From NCBI RefSeq assembly GCF_029433095.1, contig NZ_JARNTX010000001.1, forward strand, positions 248,001-312,000: DNA of 64,000 nucleotides, read 5' to 3'. This document shows positions 51,044 to 60,235 of the stretch, one piece after another. Under the pieces are notes generated by a model. That model searched no databases. It was not told the origin of the DNA and saw nothing but the letters and a program-made list of their open reading frames with translations. Within the stretch, counting starts at the first letter, position 1. Each line of letters starts with the position of its first letter. The translations under genes were made by a program, and so were the position numbers. This DNA is from Hymenobacter sp. YC55 (GTDB lineage Bacteria > Bacteroidota > Bacteroidia > Cytophagales > Hymenobacteraceae).

Positions 51044-52354
51044 CTACTTCTTCTTGGTTAAATAGTCGGCGGCCAGCGTGGCCAGCGTCGTAACGCCGAG
51101 CGTAAAGCCACTTTCTTCGATGTGAAAGCCGGGCGTATGGTGCGGCGCTGCCGTGGCCGGGTCGCCGCCGATGGGCATCCCCCCGAGCCACACAAACAAG
51201 CCGGGTACTTTCTGTTGATAGCAGGCAAAGTCTTCGGCTATCATCGAGGCTTTGGTTTCGTGCACCTTGTTGGCGCCGGCTGCGGTACGCAACGAAGGCA
51301 GCATCTGCTCGGTCAGGCGAGGATTGTTGATGGTGACGGGCGCATAATTCACAATATCCACCTCGGCCGTGGCACCCGCGCTTTCCGCAATATTGGTGGC
51401 CGTCCGCCGGATGGCCGCCCATATCTTCTGCTGCATTTCGGGGTTCAGGGTGCGGATGGTGCCCGCCATTTCGGCTTGGTCCGGGATGATGTTGTTGCGC
51501 ACCCCGGCTTGCAGCATGCCCACCGTCAGCACCGCGGCGTCCTCAGTGAGTTCGGTTTGGCGGCTTACAATGGTCTGCAAGCCCATCACGATTTGGGCAG
51601 AAACCACCACCGGGTCCACGCCCAGCCACGGGGTAGCGCCGTGCGCCGACTTGCCTTTTACTTTGATGGTAAATACGTCGGAGCTAGCCATTTCCGGTCC
51701 CGAGCGGTATTCTAGGGTGCCTACTTCACGCTGCGCACTTACGTGCAAACCGAAGATGGCCTCTACTTTCGGGTTGTCGAGTACGCCTTCCTGCACCATC
51801 AGGCGGGCGCCGCCCACCATGCCGGGCAAGGAGCCTTCTTCGGCCGGCTGGAAAATGAACTTCACCGTACCGGGCAGGTCTTTCCGCACTTCGCTAAGCA
51901 CCGTGGCGGCCCCCATCAGCATGGCCGTGTGCGAGTCGTGGCCGCAGGCGTGCATCACACCCACCTGCTGGCCGTTGTACTGCGTTTTCACGGTGGAAGC
52001 AAAGGCAAGTCCGGCCGGCTCGGTCACGGGCAAACCGTCCATATCGGCCCGCAGGGCCACTACGGGGCCAGGTTTTCCCCCTTTCAAGATGCCAACCACC
52101 CCGGTGCGGGCCACGCCGGTTTGTACCTCCATCCCGAGCTTGCGCAGATGGTCGGCTACCAGCGCGGCAGTGCGTTTTTCTTCGTTGCTAAGCTCCGGAT
52201 TCTGGTGAATGTCGCGGCGCCAGGCCACCACGTTCTTTTCCTGTTGGCTAGCCAGCTTGGCTATGCGCGCATCGAGGGCAGCGTTTTGCGCCAGGGCCGG
52301 AACTGCAGCTAGCAATGGTAGAGAAGCGAGTAAGCGGTATAGTTTCAGGTTCAT
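51044..52354 (-). CDS. Secreted M20 family metallo-amidohydrolase
   Basis: ATG at 52352-52354 (minus) gives 436 residues with signal MNLKLYRLLASLPLLAAVPALAQ, cut near residue 23; it is quoted here as LLASLPLLAAVPALAQ. WRRDIHQNPELSNEEKRTA starts the domain. The metal ligands are in VGVMHACGHDSHTAMLMGAA (Cys and His) and FQPAEEGSLPGMVGGARLM (Glu). FGLHVSAQREVGTL supplies the next His, and TPGFHIEESGFTLGV the last. VKGKSAHGATPWLGVDPV is the dimerisation-domain signature. Such enzymes release acyl groups or cleave N-acyl amino acids. The export signal suggests a periplasmic role in scavenging. Confidence 0.92.
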   Translation of the reverse strand: MNLKLYRLLASLPLLAAVPALAQNAALDARIAKLASQQEKNVVAWRRDIHQNPELSNEEKRTAALVADHLRKLGMEVQTGVARTGVVGILKGGKPGPVVALRADMDGLPVTEPAGLAFASTVKTQYNGQQVGVMHACGHDSHTAMLMGAATVLSEVRKDLPGTVKFIFQPAEEGSLPGMVGGARLMVQEGVLDNPKVEAIFGLHVSAQREVGTLEYRSGPEMASSDVFTIKVKGKSAHGATPWLGVDPVVVSAQIVMGLQTIVSRQTELTEDAAVLTVGMLQAGVRNNIIPDQAEMAGTIRTLNPEMQQKIWAAIRRTATNIAESAGATAEVDIVNYAPVTINNPRLTEQMLPSLRTAAGANKVHETKASMIAEDFACYQQKVPGLFVWLGGMPIGGDPATAAPHHTPGFHIEESGFTLGVTTLATLAADYLTKKK

Positions 52355-52812
52355 AAGGCAAACACAGGAAAGCAGCTGAGATACTTGGTGCAAACGGCCA
52401 ACAGGCAGTGGCAAACAAGACGCCCCAATTTACACGACTTCCTTTGTGAGGCGGTGTCTCACCCTGGCCCATCCAAGAAAAGGTGCCTGCAAGAAAGTAT
52501 CAGAAGTAGAGTGGCACTTCTTTCCTAGAAAGACCGGAATGGGCTCTATCAGAAACAGGTTTTTTTTGACACCTGAACCAGCAGAAGCCAAGCGCAATCC
52601 TTCGTTGGTTGCCCTTCAGCAGATTGTTTGCCAAGAGGGGAATAAATTATATCGTAGAATGATATATTTATACTGAGAAAACGGCTGCGCATTTCTATCC
52701 CTTTTTGTCGCCCGACATGCGCCTGCTGCTAGCCAATGGCAGTCAACAAGCTCAGCGGCGGAGGTCTTGTGAACGGCTTGTGAGTGGACTGACAGTGTAT
52801 ATCTGTGCGCCT
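52355..52812. other. 458-bp divergent intergenic region
   Basis: It lies between the M20 gene (minus) and the 7TM-DISM kinase (plus). A TAAATTGG word (minus strand, near 52425) resembles a -7 box for the M20 gene. The part at 52560-52680 is AT-rich with a run of T. No RNA gene, repeat or coding frame is supported. Confidence 0.4.
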
Positions 52813-55023
52813 ATGAAAGCTTTATTTCTACTGCTTGGAGCTTTTCTGACAATAACCCAGATAGCGTCGGCGCAAACCAGTGCCAACTCGATTGTAACCC
52901 TCAAGCACATGCCCGCCGAGGGTATTCTGCTCGACCAAGGGTGGCGTTTTCAGGTCGGCGACGACCCGCGCTGGGCCTTGCCAAACACCAACGAGCAGCA
53001 GTGGCAGCCTATCGACCCGACACTTAGTTTGCACCAACTACCCCAAGTGCAGCAAGCGGGTACTGGGTGGCTGCGGCTCCGGTTTCGCGTCAGCCCCGAC
53101 CTGCGGCAGCAAGCCCTGGTGTTGCGCATAAGTCAGTACGCGGCCTCGGAAATCTACTTCAACGGGCGCCTGCTGCGGCAATACGGCACACTGAGCACCG
53201 ACCCTACGCGGGTACAGCCCTACTGGCCCGACGACGAACCGATTGAACTGCAACTAAGCGAGCAGGCCGACCAAGTGCTGGCCGTGCGTTTTGCTACTTG
53301 GCCCCGCTTCGCGCTGTTCAGCGACTTTTTTGTGCCGCTGTTTTTTCAGGCCCGGCTGGAAGGGCTTACGCAGGTTGTGCAAAGCAACCAGATGGAAGCC
53401 ACCTACAAAACGTCGGACATGCTGCTGTTTGGCGCCTTTTTGCTGCTGAGCGTTTTGCATTTGGCTTTTTACCTCTACAATCCCTCGCAGCGTGCCAACT
53501 ACTTTTTCACCCTCTACACCCTGGCCGGGGCCATCAGCTTTGCGTGCACGGGCTTTCTGGATGAGGTGCGCAACATGGATACGCGAATCGGGGTGGATAT
53601 TCTTTCTTACGTGTGTCTGCAAACCGGAGGCATACTGGTGGTGCGGGCGCTGTACAGCCTGTTTAACGTGCCGCTAGGGTATGTGTACCGAGGCTTGTGG
53701 GTAGCCAACTTCTTGAGCTTGTGGCTGCTCACTTTTGTTAATCAGTTCAGTTGGTACCCTACCGTAGGTTTCATGCTGCTCGTTACGGCCGAACAGCTGC
53801 GCTTAACGCTGGGCGCTCTGCAGCAAACCAAGCAGGCCGCCGGTATCATTGCCACCGGCTTTGCTATTTCCTTGGTTTTGCTGCTGCTGTACGGGTTTAT
53901 TGGCCGCTACAATGAAGAGTTGCTCCAACTGAAGGTGATGTCGTTGCCGCTGCGGACCATCCTTACTTTCCCGGTGTTTCTGAGCCCAGTGCTGGCTATT
54001 TCGCTGTACCTGACGCGCCAGTTTGCCTGGGCGAGCCGCCTGCTGGAAATCAAGCTCAACCAAGTGCGGAATCTTTCCCAGCAAATGCTGGAGCAGCAAC
54101 AGGAAAAACAACTGTTGCTGGCCCAACAAAACGAGACGCTGGAACGCAAGGTGCAGCAGCGTACCGCCGCTCTGCAGAAAACCCTGCACAACCTGCAAGC
54201 CACCCAGAATCAGCTCATTCAACGCGAAAAGATGGCCAGCCTAGGCGAGCTAACGGCCGGTATTGCCCACGAAATTCAGAACCCGCTCAACTTCGTTAAG
54301 AACTTCTCGGAAGTGGCTACCGAACTGCTCTCCGAGTTGAAAGACGAAATGCTGACGGAACAAACGGTGTCCCAAAAAACCTTCACCTGCGACTTAGTGG
54401 GCGAATTGACCGAAGTTTTAGAGAAAATACACCACCATGGCTACCGGGCTGGCTCTATTGTGCAGGGCATGCTGGAACACGCACGCATTGGCACCGGCGA
54501 ACGGGCTCTAACGGATCTGAATGCCCTGGCCGACGAGTTTATGCGCCTCAGCTACCAGGGGTTGCGGGCCAAGAATCCTGATTTCAGTGCCAAGCTAACA
54601 ACCGACTTCGACCCGGACCTAGGCCTGCTAGAAGTGGTGCCGCAGGACATGGGGCGCGTACTGCTCAACCTGTTCAACAACGCGTTTTACGCCGTGTGCA
54701 AGCGGCAGGCCCAGGAATCAAAAGACTACAAGCCCGAAGTGCTGGTGCGCACCATCCGGTGTAGCAACGCCGTGCAGATAGTGGTGCGCGACAATGGTAC
54801 GGGCATCCCCGCCGATATTGTATCGAAAATCTACCAGCCCTTTTTCACGACCAAGCCTGCGGGCCAAGGCACCGGCCTCGGCCTCTCGCTGAGCTACGAC
54901 ATCATCACGAAGATGCACAAAGGCAACCTGATAGTGGATACGCAGGAAGGGCAGTACACCGAATTCACGGTGAGTTTGCCCGCCGACGAGATAACCTGCG
55001 ACCTGCCTGCCTATCAAATATAG
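52813..55023 (+). CDS. 7TM-DISM sensor histidine kinase
   Basis: ATG 52813 gives 736 residues with a signal peptide (LLLGAFLTITQIASAQ). Residues about 30-200 form an extracellular jelly-roll domain (7TMR-DISMED2-like): GILLDQGWRFQVGDDPRWAL, then GTGWLRLRFRVSPDLRQQALV. Seven membrane segments follow (about 225-430: DMLLFGAFLLLSVLHLAFYLY, and others). A coiled coil precedes the kinase: GELTAGIAHEIQNPLNFV with His486, GRVLLNLFNNAFYAV and GTGLGLSLSYDIITK. DISM domains sense carbohydrate-like or other small ligands. There is no adjacent response regulator. The core matches the kinase at 43094, so it may share those receivers. Confidence 0.92.
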   Translation: MKALFLLLGAFLTITQIASAQTSANSIVTLKHMPAEGILLDQGWRFQVGDDPRWALPNTNEQQWQPIDPTLSLHQLPQVQQAGTGWLRLRFRVSPDLRQQALVLRISQYAASEIYFNGRLLRQYGTLSTDPTRVQPYWPDDEPIELQLSEQADQVLAVRFATWPRFALFSDFFVPLFFQARLEGLTQVVQSNQMEATYKTSDMLLFGAFLLLSVLHLAFYLYNPSQRANYFFTLYTLAGAISFACTGFLDEVRNMDTRIGVDILSYVCLQTGGILVVRALYSLFNVPLGYVYRGLWVANFLSLWLLTFVNQFSWYPTVGFMLLVTAEQLRLTLGALQQTKQAAGIIATGFAISLVLLLLYGFIGRYNEELLQLKVMSLPLRTILTFPVFLSPVLAISLYLTRQFAWASRLLEIKLNQVRNLSQQMLEQQQEKQLLLAQQNETLERKVQQRTAALQKTLHNLQATQNQLIQREKMASLGELTAGIAHEIQNPLNFVKNFSEVATELLSELKDEMLTEQTVSQKTFTCDLVGELTEVLEKIHHHGYRAGSIVQGMLEHARIGTGERALTDLNALADEFMRLSYQGLRAKNPDFSAKLTTDFDPDLGLLEVVPQDMGRVLLNLFNNAFYAVCKRQAQESKDYKPEVLVRTIRCSNAVQIVVRDNGTGIPADIVSKIYQPFFTTKPAGQGTGLGLSLSYDIITKMHKGNLIVDTQEGQYTEFTVSLPADEITCDLPAYQI

Positions 55024-55223
55024 AACCGATGGTGCAAGCAGGTTGTTTGTATTAAGCAAGTGGATTATATGAGGGTAGTTTTCGACTTTCTTTCTTTTGT
55101 ACGCTGGTAGAGCCTAACTTGGGGCCCGCAGCTGAAAAGAGAACGGTGGCATTAGCTCCGCTCCGGCAAAGTCAACCTGCTGACGTAGATCCCCTGTTTC
55201 CTGTTTATATTCCTTTCAAATCA

Positions 55224-56306
55224 ATGGCTGAACAAACTCTCACTGGCCTGCGGGCTGGCGTCCTGCACGGCGACGAAGTGCAAGCCCTGTTTCAAGTAGC
55301 CAAGGCCAATGGCTTTGCCCTGCCTGCCGTCAACGTGACGGGCACCAACACGGTAAACGCCGTGCTGGAAACAGCCGCCGCCGTCAATTCACCAGTTATC
55401 ATTCAGTTTTCCAACGGTGGCGCGCAGTTCTTCGCTGGCAAAACGATTCCTAATGGTGACCAGCGGGCCAGCATTGCCGGAGCTATTTCGGGCGCTCAGC
55501 ACGTGCACCTCATGGCCGAGCTCTACGACGTGCCCGTGATTCTGCACACCGACCACGCCGCCAAAAAGCTGCTGCCTTGGATTGATGGCTTGCTCTCCGC
55601 CGGCGAAAAGCACTTCGCGCAGTACGGTCAGCCCCTCTACAGCTCGCACATGCTGGACTTGTCGGAGGAGCCTATTGAAGAGAACATCGAAATCTGCAAG
55701 CGCTACTTGGAGCGCATGAGCAAGATTGGCATGACCCTGGAAATCGAGCTTGGCGTAACGGGCGGCGAGGAAGATGGCGTGGACAACTCCGATGTGGATA
55801 GCTCCAAGCTCTACACCCAACCCGAAGAGGTAGCCTATGCCTACGAGCAACTAAGCGAAATCAGCCCCCGCTTCACCATCGCGGCGGCATTTGGCAACGT
55901 GCACGGTGTATACAAGCCCGGAAACGTGAAGCTGCAACCCGTAATCCTGCATAACTCGCAGGAATTCCTGCGCCAGAAACACAACATCGCCGAAGCGCTG
56001 CCCATCAACTTTGTGTTCCACGGTGGCTCAGGCTCCAGCCAAGAGGAAATCCGGGAAGCCATCAGCTATGGCGCCATCAAAATGAACCTCGATACCGACT
56101 TGCAGTGGGCGCTGTGGCAAGGCATCAAGGACTACTACGTGAAAAATGAAGGCTTCCTGCAAGGCCAGATCGGCAACCCCACCGGTGCCGATTCGCCTAA
56201 CAAGAAGTACTACGACCCACGCGTATGGCTCCGTAAAGGCGAAGAAACCTTCGTGGCTCGCCTAAAGCAGGCCTTCGAAGATCTAAACGCCATCAACCGC
56301 CGCTAG
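55224..56306 (+). CDS. fbaA: Fructose-bisphosphate aldolase class II
   Basis: ATG 55224 gives 360 residues. VAKANGFALPAVNVTGTNTVNAVLE is the class II start, shown here as FALPAVNVTGTNTV. VPVILHTDHAAKKLLPWIDG holds the zinc His pair and the catalytic Asp. SSHMLDLSEEPIEEN and LEIELGVTGGEEDGVDN carry the zinc and potassium residues. FGNVHGVYKPGNV and VFHGGSGSSQEEI bind the phosphates. It splits fructose-1,6-bisphosphate in glycolysis or joins trioses in gluconeogenesis. The subtype is the E. coli-like (class IIA) long form, with normal length. A very long perfect terminator follows. Confidence 0.95.
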   Translation: MAEQTLTGLRAGVLHGDEVQALFQVAKANGFALPAVNVTGTNTVNAVLETAAAVNSPVIIQFSNGGAQFFAGKTIPNGDQRASIAGAISGAQHVHLMAELYDVPVILHTDHAAKKLLPWIDGLLSAGEKHFAQYGQPLYSSHMLDLSEEPIEENIEICKRYLERMSKIGMTLEIELGVTGGEEDGVDNSDVDSSKLYTQPEEVAYAYEQLSEISPRFTIAAAFGNVHGVYKPGNVKLQPVILHNSQEFLRQKHNIAEALPINFVFHGGSGSSQEEIREAISYGAIKMNLDTDLQWALWQGIKDYYVKNEGFLQGQIGNPTGADSPNKKYYDPRVWLRKGEETFVARLKQAFEDLNAINRR

Positions 56307-56320
56307 AACTTCGGCGTTCA

Positions 56321-56376
56321 AGCACAAACAAAGAGGCTCCGAAAACGCAAGTTTCCGGAGCCTCTTTGTTTGTGCT
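56321..56376 (+). terminator. Terminator of fbaA
   Basis: A perfect 21-bp stem between AGCACAAACAAAGAGGCTCC (56321-56340, plus G) and its complement at 56356-56376, with a 14-nt loop, 14 bp after the stop. Confidence 0.9.
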
Positions 56377-56430
56377 TGCGTCAGTGTCACGCGAGGTTCG
56401 CTAGAATCGTTTTCTATTTCCACAACCCGT

Positions 56431-56620
56431 GTCATGCTGAGCGAAGCCGGAGGCGCAGTCGAAGCATCTCGCTAGTGTGGTAAAATCAGGTAGCATGGTA
56501 ATGTCAGCACGCGAGATGCTTCGGCTTCGTTGCACTGCGCTCAGCATGACGGGGTGTGGGTTATGATAGTACGCGAGACGCTTCGGTCCCTGGCTTGATG
56601 CGCCATATGCTTAGCATGAC
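56431..56620. repeat. REP-like palindromic repeat block, three related units
   Basis: Unit 1 begins GTCATGCTGAGCG (56431-56443) and ends GAAGCATCTCGC near 56472. Unit 2, in inverted orientation, runs from GCGAGATGCTTCGGC (from 56512) to CGCTCAGCATGAC (56538-56550). A degenerate third unit begins GCGAGACGCTTCGG (from 56573) and ends TTAGCATGAC (56611-56620). Units 1 and 2 can fold into a very long hairpin with a 40-nt loop. The GTCATGCTGAGC / GCTCAGCATGAC ends resemble REP or MITE-type elements of soil Bacteroidota. Confidence 0.7.
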
Positions 56621-56658
56621 GTTATATGGGTATTGTTTTGACGGTATAGTTGAGCTGT

Positions 56659-58560
56659 TTACTCGTACCGTGCTACGCTCGGCTGGCCGAAGCTGAAGTC
56701 GCTGAAGTCGTAGTAGGGGCGGGAGCTTTCGTAGATGCGGTAACCGCTGTTCGTGGTAAGGCCGCGCGGGTAGTAGCCAAATAGAATCTGGAAGGCGCGA
56801 ATAGGCGTGTACTCGTTGCGAAAACGGACGCCCAACCCGAAGCCAGTGTAGGGCTTCTCGTAGATGGGCAATGTGCGCTTGGAGCGGGTATTCAGCCAGG
56901 CCGCATCGGCGAATATCACGCCGGCCAAACGAAAGCCAAGAAACGAAAGCGGCGTGTAAACGGTGGTTTCGTAGTTGAATACCAGCCGGCTGGTGCCACG
57001 CAGGTCGCTGGCCGATTTAAAGCCCCGTAGCCCTCGTTCCCCTTCAATGGAAAGTGGAAGGTCGCTGGAAAGGCGGTTGATGCCAATGGCGGAGCGGTTC
57101 CAGAAAAAGTGGCGCCACTGGTAGTTGCCGGTGTGGTAAAGGCGCGTAAAATACAGCACTTCGGTGCTCACCAGCCCTTGTTGCCAAGCGCCCGTCGACG
57201 GCCGCATGTAGGAACCGAACTCGCCACTTAAGTACAAGTACCCTTTGCGCGGACTGTAATTGGCCGTAGAAATTCGGGCCCCGTAGTAGTTGCGGTGGTC
57301 TTGGTCGTTGAGCTCATACCCTAGCGTGGCACTGAGCAGCGTACCCGTCGGAATGTCCTCGGTGCGCCCAAAGCCAAACAAATACTTGTCTTTATAATAG
57401 CGCCGCACACTGTACCCAACGGTGCCCAGAAAGGCACTGGCATCAAAAAAATCCTTGGTAGGACTAACCGTATAATCGGTGCGTAGCAAACGAGCCGACA
57501 AGATCATGCGGCCGGGGTTTTCGTAGCCCAAGTCGTAGCTGCGCAGCGGAAGGGAGCGGCCGACCCACAGGTCTTGGGTGCTGTAGCTGACAGGAGAATA
57601 ATTTGGCTCCTGCCCGTTGGGTGGCGGAACAAGCACGAGGCGGTACCGGTAGGTATTCAGCGACAATGCCCCGGCGTACTTCGTATTAATAGAGTAAAAG
57701 TCTCGGCTGACCGTAATACCGCTCGAATGGTTCTTGTACTCGTTGCGGTAGCGGGCCTCGCCGTAGATAAAATTGCGGAACGGGATGCGGTAGCTGCCTA
57801 TGTACCGCCACGATTGGGGCTGATTACGCCCAAACTCGTATTCGTTGCGGAACTGGTGGCCCTGCCCCAGAAAATTCTGGTCGCGCAGCCCAATAGACGC
57901 CGCGCCAACTCCGCGCACTTCCAGCGAGCCGCTCAAGCTGAACACGTCCTTGGTAATGATTTCCACATCAACGCTGTCGGCGGTGCTGGTGCGCTCGTTC
58001 ACGAATACACGCGCATCCACTAGCTCGTCGGTTTGGCGCAGCAGACGTTCCGATTCGGACAGGGCTTGCGGTTCCAGTTCCTTGCCCACCTTGAACAGCA
58101 GCAGCTGCCGCACCCGGGCCCGGGAGGTTTTCATGTGAAACGCGTTGCCGGTTTTCTCTAGAAAGTTGCGCGGTACGCGAGTAGTATCGGAAATGCTGTA
58201 GCCGAACGCCGTAAGGGTTTGGATGTTGATGCGCCGGACGATTTTATAGTTGTGCCGGTCGTACTGGCGGTCGAGCAGGGCCGCGTCGAGGCCCGCCTGG
58301 TCTTCGCGGCGGGGCGTGAAGTTGAAGAGCACCGCCGCGGCCTTGCCGGCAATGGTTTTGCGCTTGGTATACGCCTTCAGGCCGTTAAGCAAACGCTCTT
58401 GGTCGAAGCGGCGGCGAAGAGAGTCGGTACGGACAGCGGGGCGGCTGGTGGTATCGGTGGGCTCGATTATGCGGGTGGTGTCGCGGGGCACGCCGGTTTG
58501 GGCCAGTGCCGAAAGCGCCCCAAGCCACAAAAACGCCCACACAAAAACCACATACTTCAT
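56659..58560 (-). CDS. Omp85-family (BamA/TamA-like) outer-membrane protein
   Basis: A 633-residue protein with signal MKYVVFVWAFLWLGALSALAQ (cut near residue 21). A basic region (about 50-90) leads to a single POTRA-like domain (IVRRINIQTLTAFGYSISDTT, LLFKVGKELEPQALSESERLL, ELVDARVFVNERTSTADSVDVEIITKDVF). The rest, from about 220, is a beta-barrel with a surface-antigen-type end: IEGERGLRGFKSASDLRGTSR is the RGF/Y-type loop motif of the family, and FGLGVRFRNEYTPIRAFQILFGYYP follows. The final residues are YE rather than Phe. Omp85 proteins insert or translocate outer-membrane proteins; this smaller one has an unknown client. A promoter could not be assigned. Confidence 0.85.
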   Translation of the reverse strand: MKYVVFVWAFLWLGALSALAQTGVPRDTTRIIEPTDTTSRPAVRTDSLRRRFDQERLLNGLKAYTKRKTIAGKAAAVLFNFTPRREDQAGLDAALLDRQYDRHNYKIVRRINIQTLTAFGYSISDTTRVPRNFLEKTGNAFHMKTSRARVRQLLLFKVGKELEPQALSESERLLRQTDELVDARVFVNERTSTADSVDVEIITKDVFSLSGSLEVRGVGAASIGLRDQNFLGQGHQFRNEYEFGRNQPQSWRYIGSYRIPFRNFIYGEARYRNEYKNHSSGITVSRDFYSINTKYAGALSLNTYRYRLVLVPPPNGQEPNYSPVSYSTQDLWVGRSLPLRSYDLGYENPGRMILSARLLRTDYTVSPTKDFFDASAFLGTVGYSVRRYYKDKYLFGFGRTEDIPTGTLLSATLGYELNDQDHRNYYGARISTANYSPRKGYLYLSGEFGSYMRPSTGAWQQGLVSTEVLYFTRLYHTGNYQWRHFFWNRSAIGINRLSSDLPLSIEGERGLRGFKSASDLRGTSRLVFNYETTVYTPLSFLGFRLAGVIFADAAWLNTRSKRTLPIYEKPYTGFGLGVRFRNEYTPIRAFQILFGYYPRGLTTNSGYRIYESSRPYYDFSDFSFGQPSVARYE

Positions 58561-58860
58561 AAGCGAGACCCCAGCCCTTGCAAGTTACGGTGTTCCTAAG
58601 AGGTTTGCCACAGGCGAATCGTTGCAAAAAGCCTTTAAGACAGTGCTAAAAACGCGCTTATTATCCTTCTACAAGAAGAATCTGAGCAGGACAGTAAAAC
58701 CTCTCTGATTCAAATCCACCCTGCGTCGGAAAGGCAACATTATTCACTGATAGTTGTGGATAAATACTCCGCTGCTACGGAACATTTCTAATGAAATTAG
58801 TCTTGAGGTATAGTGCATATCTCAGCACAAGCCCCTATTTTTAAGCCCAGATACAGCCCA
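58561..58860. other. 300-bp divergent intergenic region
   Basis: Between the Omp85-type gene (minus) and the radical SAM gene (plus). TAACTTGC on the minus strand near 58585 resembles a weak -7 box. No coding frame, repeat or RNA gene is supported. Confidence 0.4.
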
Positions 58861-60129
58861 ATGAACGACCAGCGCATTCAGGAAAAGCTAAGCATTTTGG
58901 CAGACGCCGCGAAGTACGACGTATCGTGCTCCAGCAGCGGTGGCAAGCGCAAAAACGAATCCAAGGGCCTCGGCAATGCGGAAGGAATGGGCATCTGCCA
59001 CAGCTACACCGAAGATGGGCGTTGCGTGAGTCTGCTTAAGATTCTGCTTACCAACCACTGCATCTTCGACTGCGCTTATTGCGTGTCGCGGAAAAGCAAT
59101 GATGTGAAGCGGGCTGCCTTCACCGTAGACGAAGTGGTGGACCTGACCATGAACTTCTACCGTCGTAACTACATCGAGGGTCTGTTCTTAAGTTCCGGTA
59201 TTTTCTCGTCGCCCGACTACACGATGGAGCGCCTCGTGCGCATCATCAAGAAGCTGCGTACCGAGCACAATTTCAACGGCTATATCCACGTGAAAGCTAT
59301 TCCGGGTGCTTCGGAGGAGCTGATCCAGGAAGCTGGTCTGTATGCCGACCGTCTGAGCGTCAACATCGAGCTGCCCTCGGACATGAGCTTGCAGAACTTG
59401 GCGCCGGAAAAAAACTACGAGGAGATTCTGACCCCGATGGCCCAAATCCGGGACGGCATCACCAAGAATAAAGAGGAAAAGGCCCTTTTCAAGAAAGTGC
59501 CACAGTTTGCCACGGCCGGCCAAAGCACCCAGCTTATCGTGGGCGCCTCGGCCGAGAATGACCTCGAAATCATCAATCTGACCGACTCGCTCTACAAAGG
59601 CTACGGCCTCAAGCGCGTGTACTACTCGGGTTATATCCCCGTCACCGACGACGCCCGCCTGCCCCAGGTGACGCAGCCGCCCCTGATTCGGGAGCACCGC
59701 CTCTACCAAACCGATTGGCTGATGCGCTTCTACGGTTTCCAGGCCGATGAAATCTTGGACCCCGCGCATCCTTTCCTCGACTTGGAAGTGGACCCCAAGC
59801 TGGCGTGGGCCTTGCGCAACCGCCATGTGTTTCCGGTGGATGTGAATACCGCTGATTACGAGATGATTCTGCGCATTCCGGGCGTAGGGGCTCGCTCGGC
59901 GAAGCGCATTGTGGCGGCTCGCCGGTTTGCGCCCATTACCCTCGACCACCTGCACAAGTTTGGGGTGGTACTTAAGCGCGCTAAGTTTTTCCTCACGTGC
60001 CGTGGGCAAGCGCTCGAGAAGCGTGATTATGACGAACAAACCATTCGCCGCCAGATTCTATTTGGTGCGGGCTCGGTACGCTCGGCCCTCGTTACCCAGC
60101 AACTCGACCTTTTCGCTCAGGCCTCTTAG
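58861..60129 (+). CDS. Putative DNA modification/repair radical SAM protein (TIGR03916 type)
   Basis: ATG 58861 gives 422 residues; the longer frame adds 16 unmatched residues. The [4Fe-4S]/SAM site is CIFDCAYCVSRKS, a CxxxCxxC motif near residues 79-86. KYDVSCSSSGGKRKNESKG and GNAEGMGICHSYTEDGRCVSL are the family-specific N-terminal blocks. A C-terminal helix-hairpin-helix, ILRIPGVGARSAKRIVAARRF, suggests DNA binding (quoted as RIPGVGARSAKRIV). This matches the putative DNA modification/repair radical SAM family, usually encoded beside a TIGR03915-type partner. Here that partner gene lies 1.3 kb downstream (61455). The reaction is unknown. Confidence 0.88.
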   Translation: MNDQRIQEKLSILADAAKYDVSCSSSGGKRKNESKGLGNAEGMGICHSYTEDGRCVSLLKILLTNHCIFDCAYCVSRKSNDVKRAAFTVDEVVDLTMNFYRRNYIEGLFLSSGIFSSPDYTMERLVRIIKKLRTEHNFNGYIHVKAIPGASEELIQEAGLYADRLSVNIELPSDMSLQNLAPEKNYEEILTPMAQIRDGITKNKEEKALFKKVPQFATAGQSTQLIVGASAENDLEIINLTDSLYKGYGLKRVYYSGYIPVTDDARLPQVTQPPLIREHRLYQTDWLMRFYGFQADEILDPAHPFLDLEVDPKLAWALRNRHVFPVDVNTADYEMILRIPGVGARSAKRIVAARRFAPITLDHLHKFGVVLKRAKFFLTCRGQALEKRDYDEQTIRRQILFGAGSVRSALVTQQLDLFAQAS

Positions 60130-60235
60130 AGGCTAAGGTGGTAGAGGTTGGTTTTTGGGGCGGTGGCAGGAATAAAAAATACATTGTTCTTACCCTAACT
60201 ACTTGAAAGCAAACCACTATTAACCAACTTCTACC

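Larger units (their letters stand above)
56307..56658. other. 352-bp intergenic region with terminator and repeats
   Basis: Between fbaA and the Omp85-type gene lie a terminator (56321-56376) and a palindromic repeat block (56431-56620). Nothing else is supported. Confidence 0.6.

Noticed and set aside
51369..52208. 279-codon frame on the plus strand
   Set aside because: Antisense shadow of the M20 hydrolase gene.
56431..56620. CRISPR array
   Set aside because: The units are inverted and few, spacers are unequal and no cas genes are present; it is a palindromic repeat block.
59188..60039. 283-codon frame on the minus strand
   Set aside because: Antisense shadow of the radical SAM gene; no recognisable domain.
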